Virus record (IMG/VR): IMGVR_UViG_3300042890_001861
Coordinates: 1-35,252 of that record
Strand: one strand, 5' to 3'
Source: a virus
DNA: 35,252 nt
The position numbers were made by a program, and so were the translations under genes. Positions 30,749-35,252 of the stretch are shown here, piece after piece. How positions within the stretch are numbered: the first letter of the stretch is position 1; every line of letters begins with the position of its first letter. The notes beneath the pieces are model-generated. The model was not told the DNA's origin, searched no databases, and saw nothing but the letters and a program-made list of their open reading frames with translations.

Positions 30749-31423
30749 TTAAAACTCTAAATCATCTCCATCAGGATCGTTTCCTAAAACTTCATCTTCA
30801 ATAATTGGTTCTGCTTTTACTAAGTAAGCTTTTAAATAAGTTTCTAAAGTGTTGAAGGCTTCGTCTGCCAAATTGGCTTCATCTTCAGAAAGTGATTTAA
30901 AAAATGTAAACTCTGGAGTATTAAATTTAACTGCTCCTTTTTTACCTTCTAAAGCGGTTGCAACTTGTACCCATTCATCAGGTAAACGATTACGTGTTTT
31001 TTGCGTAAACTCACCCCACTTTTGCACTGCTGATCCTTTTAATTGAATGTTTGCAAGTGTACCATCTTCAAGCATAATGTAAATGCTTTTAGTGTAATGC
31101 CCTCCAGCTGCAACAATTTTCTCTTTAATGTCTTTGTATAAACCTTTAGCAATTTCATTGCCTTTAAATGGTTTAACAGTCATAGGTTCTTTAGAAATGA
31201 ATTTCACTTCATTAGAATAGATTGCGCTTGATGTCGAATCATTCCATCCCTTAATGGTATGCAATTCATCTAATACCAAAAACTTAAAAGGCAAAGGAAT
31301 TGAAACGTTTAACGCTGTTTCTTTGTCGTAATAAGAAAAACATTTGTCATTTGATTTCCAGTCGATGAATTTTGTTGCTGGATTTGATTGTGGCGTTTGA
31401 AACGCCTGTCTGCGATTACTCAT
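30749..31423 (-). CDS. Putative single-stranded DNA-binding protein
   Basis: The 224-aa protein ends in an acidic tail with terminal Phe (IIEDEVLGNDPDGDDLEF), the hallmark of phage and bacterial SSBs such as T7 gp2.5, where the tail contacts replication partners. The body (IPLPFKFLVLDELHTIKGWN, then GTLANIQLKGSAVQKWGEF) is beta-rich and could be an OB-fold. The N-terminus is basic (MSNRRQAFQTPQ). It lies just upstream of the primase-helicase in a replication region. Its leader contains a predicted pseudoknot (31441-31473), and a hairpin (31392-31406) lies within codons 6-11. Confidence 0.7.
   Translation of the reverse strand: MSNRRQAFQTPQSNPATKFIDWKSNDKCFSYYDKETALNVSIPLPFKFLVLDELHTIKGWNDSTSSAIYSNEVKFISKEPMTVKPFKGNEIAKGLYKDIKEKIVAAGGHYTKSIYIMLEDGTLANIQLKGSAVQKWGEFTQKTRNRLPDEWVQVATALEGKKGAVKFNTPEFTFFKSLSEDEANLADEAFNTLETYLKAYLVKAEPIIEDEVLGNDPDGDDLEF
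31392..31406 (-). promoter_or_regulatory. Hairpin within the first codons of the putative ssb gene
   Basis: GGCGTT and AACGCC, separated by three bases, form a 6-bp perfect hairpin covering about codons 6-11 (18-32 nt after the A of AUG). Together with the pseudoknot upstream it flanks the otherwise unstructured start site. Confidence 0.4.
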
Positions 31424-31440
31424 AATATTTATTTATTTAT

Positions 31441-31473
31441 GGCTTTCAATGAAGGAGCGAAAGCCTTGCTCCT
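31441..31473 (-). promoter_or_regulatory. Predicted H-type RNA pseudoknot in the putative ssb leader
   Basis: The minus-strand RNA reads, in order, AGGAGC (31473-31468), AA, GGCUUUC (31465-31459), GCUCCU (31458-31453), UCAUU, GAAAGCC (31447-31441). Segments 1 and 3 pair perfectly (6 bp), as do segments 2 and 4 (7 bp). The helices interlock with loops of 2, 0 and 5 nt, the geometry of a compact coaxial pseudoknot. Seventeen nt of only A and U separate it from the AUG at 31423. A similar layout is known for T4 gene 32, whose product represses its own translation. Confidence 0.65.
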
Positions 31474-31500
31474 GTTAATTATGAATTGTAAATATACAAA

Positions 31501-31950
31501 TTAAAAGCTAATCGACAAAGAACTTTTGCGAATATTTTCACTTACTTTAGGAACTTCAACACCTTCTGAATCGTAAATAGTTTCATTTGATTTTTGAGCC
31601 ACTTTTAAAAGCATTTCTCTATCTGTTAATGCTTGTTTAATTTGTTGCCATTTTTCATCCTCTGAATAGTTTGGAGTACTTCCGCCATTGCGATACGTTC
31701 CTTTGATACCGTACGCTTCAAAATTTTCTGCTGGTAAACTATTTTTAAGTTCATCAGTTACAATTGATAATACTTCGTTTACTCTAACCGCCTGTGCGAA
31801 TAATTCCATTTTATCCATTTCGCCACTATCTAATAAGTTAGTAGTAAATTTCTTTGCAGAAAGTTGTAATTCTTTTTTTGAAGGTAAGAAGTTGTTAGTG
31901 TTAACTTCCTGTTCTTGCATTAGCATTAATAAATTTTTTGTTGCTCCCAT
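31501..31950 (-). CDS. Hypothetical protein upstream of the ssDNA-binding-like gene
   Basis: The 149-aa protein (from MGATKNLLMLMQEQEVNTNN) is helical and charged, with a Ser-rich end (IRKSSLSISF). I chose the ATG at 31950 because the upstream alternative is a TTG. I recognise no catalytic motif. Placement directly before the SSB-like gene in the same operon suggests a replication or recombination accessory, which is not testable from sequence alone. Confidence 0.66.
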   Translation of the reverse strand: MGATKNLLMLMQEQEVNTNNFLPSKKELQLSAKKFTTNLLDSGEMDKMELFAQAVRVNEVLSIVTDELKNSLPAENFEAYGIKGTYRNGGSTPNYSEDEKWQQIKQALTDREMLLKVAQKSNETIYDSEGVEVPKVSENIRKSSLSISF

Positions 31951-31954
31951 TATT

Positions 31955-32233
31955 TTAATGTTCAATTAATTGTTGATCTTTGAAAGCTTTAAAGTTGTTA
32001 AACTCCCAAACTGTGCCATCTTTATTTTTAATAACTTCTTTTATTCTATTCAGGTTTTTATTTACAAAATCCATCGAATCGCTATCTAAAATTTTATAAG
32101 CTACTTCTCTATCTCTAATATAAAGTAACTCAAACTTTTTACAGGACATATCTTTTACACTTTTGAAATTTTCAAAATATTGCATAACTGAAAAAGGCGT
32201 TTCATCATTGAATAATTTTTCTACTAATGTCAT
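31955..32233 (-). CDS. Hypothetical early protein
   Basis: The 92-aa helical protein starts MTLVEKLFNDETPFSVMQYF. The ATG at 32233 follows the HTH gene stop by 4 nt; a longer frame would begin with a TTG. Charged segments (YIRDREVAYKILDSDSMDF, then NLNRIKEVIKNKDG) suggest a compact helical fold. No family is recognised. Confidence 0.65.
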   Translation of the reverse strand: MTLVEKLFNDETPFSVMQYFENFKSVKDMSCKKFELLYIRDREVAYKILDSDSMDFVNKNLNRIKEVIKNKDGTVWEFNNFKAFKDQQLIEH

Positions 32234-32237
32234 AACT

Positions 32238-32516
32238 CTATTTTTTAACGTTAACAATTAAATCCGAAATTTCACATCCTAACTCTTTGCAAATTTTATC
32301 AATTAAAATTATCGGCCGAATGTTTAAATCTAAATAAGATTGTAAGTTTTCTTTATTTGAGAATATAACGGTCAGATGATTTTGAAGCGATTTGTTAAAC
32401 TTACTTTCTAAGTCGTAAATTGACTGAGGCGTTTCGTTTATTAATTCAGCTAAAGCAACCGCAGTTAATTTAGGCTTGAATTTTTGGCGGGTTTCTTTTA
32501 CTTTTACTTTGTACAT
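32238..32516 (-). CDS. XRE-family-like transcriptional regulator
   Basis: The 92-aa protein appears to be a helix-turn-helix protein: ALAELINETPQSIYDLES (about residues 22-39) fits the recognition helix region and ICKELGCEISDLIV (about 75-88) fits the final helices of XRE/Cro domains. Between them lies a longer insert than usual (residues ~40-70). The N-terminus is basic (MYKVKVKETRQKFKPK). It could repress early promoters; candidate operator palindromes lie at 33231-33251 and 30401-30415. No integrase accompanies it. Confidence 0.7.
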   Translation of the reverse strand: MYKVKVKETRQKFKPKLTAVALAELINETPQSIYDLESKFNKSLQNHLTVIFSNKENLQSYLDLNIRPIILIDKICKELGCEISDLIVNVKK

Positions 32517-32678
32517 CTAATTAAGTTTTTTATTATACAATGGGTTTTCGAGTCTTATTTCGTTTTGACATTTTGTAAATAACGCAATAGTTGATTGTGG
32601 GATGATTTGGTCAGATTTTAACCAAGCTTTGAAAAAATCACAATACTTTTTTTCTTTGTGGGTTTTTGCTACTTCCAT
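32517..32678 (-). CDS. 53-aa early protein
   Basis: The ATG at 32678 gives MEVAKTHKEKKYCDFFKAWL followed by a polar helix and NPLYNKKLN. The start overlaps the previous stop by 1 nt (TAATG) and the stop abuts the HTH start, so the frame fills the gap exactly. Basic and aromatic residues suggest a small helical protein. No family is recognised. Confidence 0.62.
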   Translation of the reverse strand: MEVAKTHKEKKYCDFFKAWLKSDQIIPQSTIALFTKCQNEIRLENPLYNKKLN

Positions 32679-32848
32679 TATGTAAAAAATTTATGTATTG
32701 GATTTTGTAAATTTACGTTTTTAGCTTCGATTTTATTAAAAGCACCTTGCATTTGGTTTGGGTTTGAAACATCGCCCCCTAATCGTTTATACCAATTCTC
32801 AAAGCTTTTACATTCTTTTGCCCAGTTGTTAAATTGTTTTGTTGTCAT
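32678..32848 (-). CDS. 56-aa early protein
   Basis: The ATG at 32848 gives MTTKQFNNWAKECKSFENWY, then a Gly/Asn-rich middle and a Phe-rich end (NPIHKFFT). It fits fully between the 104-aa gene (20-bp gap) and the 53-aa gene (1-nt overlap). A weak plus-strand frame over the same bases is rejected as its shadow. No function is assigned. Confidence 0.62.
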   Translation of the reverse strand: MTTKQFNNWAKECKSFENWYKRLGGDVSNPNQMQGAFNKIEAKNVNLQNPIHKFFT

Positions 32849-32868
32849 AATTATTTAAGTTTAAGTTA

Positions 32869-33183
32869 TTAAGCGTCTAATCCGTAAAATCCATAGTACG
32901 GGTCGTTTTGATAGTTTGAATCTTCTGTAAAGTGTTCTATTTCGACTTCACGGTATGGCGTATCGTCTAATCTTTTGAACATAGTTTTAACTTGCTTGTC
33001 TGTTGGGATTACGTCAAACCATTGACCGTTTACATTTTGACAAAATTGCTCTATGATATTTGTTCCGTTTTCATCTTTGTAAAAGTTTACGCAAATAAAT
33101 TGGTTTTTAAATTCGTAACTCCATTCGATGTCTGAAATGTAGTCTAATTTAGCTTCGGTTATTGCGGTGTTAAAGTTTTTCAT
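32869..33183 (-). CDS. First early gene, hypothetical acidic protein
   Basis: The 104-aa acidic, aromatic-rich protein (KNFNTAITEAKLDYISDIEW, ending PYYGFYGLDA) has no motif I recognise. It is the first gene after the early promoter (-7 TACATTTG at 33206-33213, about 23 nt upstream of the ATG) and the operator-like palindrome at 33231-33251. Its position suggests immediate-early expression and a host-takeover or anti-defence role, which is only inference. Confidence 0.7.
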   Translation of the reverse strand: MKNFNTAITEAKLDYISDIEWSYEFKNQFICVNFYKDENGTNIIEQFCQNVNGQWFDVIPTDKQVKTMFKRLDDTPYREVEIEHFTEDSNYQNDPYYGFYGLDA

Positions 33184-33205
33184 AGTTTTAATGTTTTAAG
33201 TTAGG

Positions 33206-33213
33206 CAAATGTA
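33206..33213 (-). promoter_or_regulatory. Early promoter -7 element
   Basis: The minus strand reads TACATTTG, matching TAnnTTTG, about 23 nt before the first early ATG (33183). The -33 region is AT-rich without a clear TTTG. The perfect palindrome at 33231-33251 overlaps the -33 region, a natural place for a repressor. Confidence 0.55.
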
Positions 33214-33230
33214 ATACAATTATTTTAAAT

Positions 33231-33251
33231 AAAATAAGATTTGCTTATTTT
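33231..33251. promoter_or_regulatory. Operator-like palindrome at the early promoter
   Basis: AAAATAAG (33231-33238), five bases, then CTTATTTT (33244-33251) form a perfect 8-bp dyad. It sits 17 bp upstream of the -7 element. The XRE-like protein encoded at 32238-32516 is the obvious candidate ligand. Confidence 0.45.
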
Positions 33252-33287
33252 TTTTATGTTAAATTTTATGTTTGCCTTATTTTACTG

Positions 33288-33340
33288 GGGTTAACAAATG
33301 AAAAAACGCTACCAAGTGATAGCGTTTTTAAACTTAACCC
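33288..33340 (-). terminator. Strong nested-palindrome terminator of the late operon
   Basis: AAAAACGCTA (33302-33311) and TAGCGTTTTT (33320-33329) form a perfect 10-bp stem with A/T runs on both sides, so it can terminate in either direction. It is enclosed by a second dyad, GGGTTAA (33288-33294) and TTAACCC (33334-33340). It follows the spanin-like gene by about 43 bp and separates late from early transcription on the circle. Confidence 0.82.
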
Positions 33341-33383
33341 AAACAAAAACTTAAATATGAAAATCAAATTTAGTAAATTTTTT

Positions 33384-33893
33384 TTAACTTGACAAATTAT
33401 TATCATCTTTTTTCTTCCCTATTCCAAAATACCACCAAATTAAAAACATTATAATCAAAGTTGCTACTATCATAATCTTTGTAAAATCAAATTGTTCACG
33501 CTCTATATTTTTTACTTGTTTACTTTTGTCAATTATAAGAACTTCTTTTAAATCGGTTTTAACATCGTTTTTTTGATTTGTAGCGACTTTCTCCGCTTTG
33601 TCTATAACTATATTGCTTTTTATTTTTTTGTGCTTTAAAATAGCGTTAAAATACTTTTTGCCGTTAACTGACATTTCTTTAGTATTATCAATGGGTGCAA
33701 TTTCAATTTCATCCGTATTTGTGCAGTCAATTACCTTTGTGTTAGTATCAGCTTTTATTTCTATTGTTGTATTATCAGTAGTGGTTAACTCGGTTGTTTT
33801 ATTTTCTTTAATTACTTCTTTGCTCTTTTCTACTTTTCGTGATCCGCACCCGATTAAAAAGAAAGCTGATAATAGTAAGATTGATTTTTTCAT
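33384..33893 (-). CDS. Spanin-like lipoprotein with C-terminal TM segment (candidate u-spanin)
   Basis: The 169-aa protein has an N-terminal lipoprotein signal with lipobox LIGC (Cys16) and a long hydrophilic periplasmic region (Lys/Asp/Thr/Asn-rich, ~20-135). A C-terminal transmembrane segment at about residues 139-158 (KIMIVATLIIMFLIWWYFGI) ends in a short cytoplasmic tail. An outer-membrane lipid anchor joined to an inner-membrane helix in one chain is the unimolecular-spanin layout of phage T1 gp11, which fuses the two membranes. On the circle it is the last gene of the lysis block, about 2.4 kb after the lysozyme, followed by a strong terminator. Confidence 0.75.
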   Translation of the reverse strand: MKKSILLLSAFFLIGCGSRKVEKSKEVIKENKTTELTTTDNTTIEIKADTNTKVIDCTNTDEIEIAPIDNTKEMSVNGKKYFNAILKHKKIKSNIVIDKAEKVATNQKNDVKTDLKEVLIIDKSKQVKNIEREQFDFTKIMIVATLIIMFLIWWYFGIGKKKDDNNLSS

Positions 33894-34015
33894 AATAATT
33901 TTAATTTTTGTTTTATAATTTTAAAATATACATTATTTACTCGTTCGCTACAAATACCACGATTATAGTAGAAATTCATTACTTTTTTTATTCTTTGGTA
34001 ATTTGAAGAACTCAT
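33890..34015 (-). CDS. 41-aa basic protein before the spanin-like gene
   Basis: The ATG at 34015 overlaps the Cys-rich gene stop (ATGA) and its TGA overlaps the spanin-like gene start in the same manner, so the frame fills the gap completely. The product is short and basic (MSSSNYQRIKKVMNFYYNRG, then a Lys/Leu-rich tail). Tight coupling supports a real gene. No function is assigned. Confidence 0.6.
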   Translation of the reverse strand: MSSSNYQRIKKVMNFYYNRGICSERVNNVYFKIIKQKLKLL

Positions 34016-34338
34016 AAATTAATTTGTATTTTTTGTGTTTCACATCCCAGTTTATGTACACCATTTATTTGATGGCAATATTTACAATAGTCATCTTGTA
34101 CGCACTTTGGATACGTACAGCACTCTAAATTGCAAATCTCTCCATCTCTTTTGACTCCACCTAATTTACATTTGTTTGAATCAATACCATTTGCCCAAAA
34201 CATATCGCAGTTATCAGCATCTTGTTCACGATTAAATACTCCATAAGTTTGGCAAAAAGTACTCAATTTTGCCGTAAACCTATAACAATAATCTTTTGAT
34301 GGACATAAAATATCTAAACACATTGATATATCAGCCAT
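34012..34338 (-). CDS. Cysteine-rich putative zinc-binding protein
   Basis: The 108-aa protein has about 15 cysteines. The N-terminal half (CLDILCPSKDYCYRF, later DNCDMFWANG) resembles a Cys-rich motif recurrent in small phage proteins. The C-terminal half (CNLECCTYPKCVQDDYCKYC, HKLGCET) could form one or two zinc ribbons. A role in DNA/RNA binding or metal-dependent folding is possible. It starts 2 bp after the metallophosphoesterase stop and is coupled to the next gene by 4 nt. Confidence 0.72.
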   Translation of the reverse strand: MADISMCLDILCPSKDYCYRFTAKLSTFCQTYGVFNREQDADNCDMFWANGIDSNKCKLGGVKRDGEICNLECCTYPKCVQDDYCKYCHQINGVHKLGCETQKIQINL

Positions 34339-34340
34339 CG

Positions 34341-35252
34341 TTAAACTATTTTATAATTGATAATTCGTATATTTTTTACTTTATAATCGCCATTTTTTTC
34401 GACTATTACGTGAGCAAACCCATTTGAGTAATTATTATAAGGAGCATACTCAGGCTCTAATCCACAAAGACAACCCGTTGACCATGTCGTAACAACATTA
34501 CCGCTTAAAGTTTTTTCGGTATGTTCAGACGCTCTGTGATGATGCCCAACGATGCAACTTTCTTTTGCTTTCATAAACAACCCCCTTGCTGGGTTAACTG
34601 GCGGAGCAAAACCACCAAACCACTCGTGACCGTGTAATATTGGAAGTTTGCCAGCTAAAGCCATTTGTTTATCTTTTACTAGCGTAACGCCAAACTCTCT
34701 AAATCTTAAAAGTTGTTCCAATTTAAAATCATCAATTCCTAATAATTCAGGTGCTTTTATCATTAGATAATCTTCATAACGCTTTTCGTGATTTCCGATT
34801 TTGTAATAAATAGGACATTTAAAAAGTTCCTGTAGTTGCTTTAAGAAGTTTCTAACCATTTCCAATTCGCCCGCCATATCCCTCAATCGTCTGTCTTTCG
34901 TAAACCGTGAACATTGATAAAAATCTGCAATGTCGCCATTTAAGTAAATAGCGTTTACATTGTTATCTAAGCCATATTGCAAAGCCAATTCTAGTGCTTT
35001 GTTATCCTGATAAGGGAAATGAATGTCGCTTAAAATTAGAATGTTATTTTGTCCTTTTGGAATAATAAAAGGCTCACATTTTTCGTAATCACTTTCGGGT
35101 AATTCAATTCTCTTTGACATAAATTGCTTTTTAGTTTCTTCTGAGCGTTCGGCTATTCGTGTTACTTTTGAACTATTAACCCCGTTTTCGCCTCTATATC
35201 GTCTAACGTTTCCCCTTACTGATTCCAAACTATTGAAATCTAATTTATGATT
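34341..35252 (-). CDS. Metallophosphoesterase, main part (N-terminus continues at 1-241)
   Basis: This is the C-terminal 304 codons of a 341-aa calcineurin-like phosphoesterase. Metal-binding motifs appear in order: LILSDIHFP (DxH), YLNGDIADF (GDxxD), KIGNHEKR (GNHE), LHGHEWF and IVGHHHRAS (GHxH). All metal ligands expected of the family are present, so it should be active on phosphoesters (nucleotide, RNA or DNA; substrate not determinable here). The frame stays open to base 35252 and joins the ATG at 241 on the circle. It lies in the lysis region, between lysozyme and the Cys-rich gene. Confidence 0.92.
   Translation of the reverse strand, partial: NHKLDFNSLESVRGNVRRYRGENGVNSSKVTRIAERSEETKKQFMSKRIELPESDYEKCEPFIIPKGQNNILILSDIHFPYQDNKALELALQYGLDNNVNAIYLNGDIADFYQCSRFTKDRRLRDMAGELEMVRNFLKQLQELFKCPIYYKIGNHEKRYEDYLMIKAPELLGIDDFKLEQLLRFREFGVTLVKDKQMALAGKLPILHGHEWFGGFAPPVNPARGLFMKAKESCIVGHHHRASEHTEKTLSGNVVTTWSTGCLCGLEPEYAPYNNYSNGFAHVIVEKNGDYKVKNIRIINYKIV
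35126..35252. repeat. Terminal direct repeat, copy 2 (circular assembly overlap)
   Basis: This is identical to bases 1-127. It marks the circle junction and should be removed once to obtain the 35,125-bp genome. Confidence 0.95.

Noticed and set aside
33267-33274. Plus-strand promoter element TATGTTTG
   Set aside because: It matches TAnnTTTG but faces the nested terminator and a region with no plus-strand genes.
1-35252. tRNA genes, CRISPR arrays, insertion sequences, integrase
   Set aside because: No cloverleaf-like segments, regularly spaced repeats, transposase frames or recombinase motifs were seen on reading both strands. Only a covariance or profile search could fully exclude tRNAs.

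Overview
The window is a complete, circularly assembled tailed-phage genome of about 35.1 kb. Its first 127 bases recur exactly as its last 127, so the unique circle is 35,125 bp. One gene, a metallophosphoesterase, is cut by the linearisation point. The DNA is very AT-rich, and every credible gene lies on the minus strand. Promoter-like sites match the Bacteroidota TAnnTTTG -7 element. The sequence and gene content suggest a siphovirus of a Flavobacterium-like (Bacteroidota) host. I see no integrase, tRNA, CRISPR array, insertion sequence or reverse transcriptase.

The layout, read in the direction of transcription (high to low coordinates), starts with an early block at 33.2-30.7 kb. It begins at a promoter near 33,210 and holds small unknown proteins, an XRE-like regulator and a candidate ssDNA-binding protein. 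Next comes a 400-bp AT-rich intergenic region with iterons and palindromes, a possible replication origin. The replication block (30.4-26.0 kb) encodes a primase/SF3 helicase, an SF2 helicase and a VRR-NUC nuclease. An accessory block of small genes (26.0-22.8 kb) includes a PAPS-reductase-like PP-loop protein and ends at an intrinsic terminator.

The packaging and head block (22.7-16.2 kb) runs ParB-methyltransferase, small terminase, large terminase, portal, prohead protease and HK97-type major capsid protein. Head-tail connection, tail tube, tape measure, baseplate and fibre genes follow (16.2-2.0 kb). The lysis block has membrane proteins (holin candidates), a GH24 lysozyme and, across the circle junction, the metallophosphoesterase, a Cys-rich protein, a 41-aa protein and a lipoprotein with a C-terminal membrane segment. 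That last protein has the architecture of a unimolecular spanin. The block ends at a strong hairpin terminator near 33,315.

The most striking signal is RNA-level. The putative ssb gene is preceded by what reads as a compact H-type pseudoknot followed by 17 nt of pure A/U before the AUG. This is the same arrangement as the autoregulatory leader of T4 gene 32. The primase and lysozyme leaders both carry interleaved inverted repeats ending in a terminator-like hairpin plus U-run directly before the AUG. The portal leader and the leader at 13.9 kb have promoter, then terminator-like hairpin, then AUG. Together these suggest a set of regulated leaders along one unidirectional genome. All functional statements come from reading motifs by eye; no searches or folding were run.
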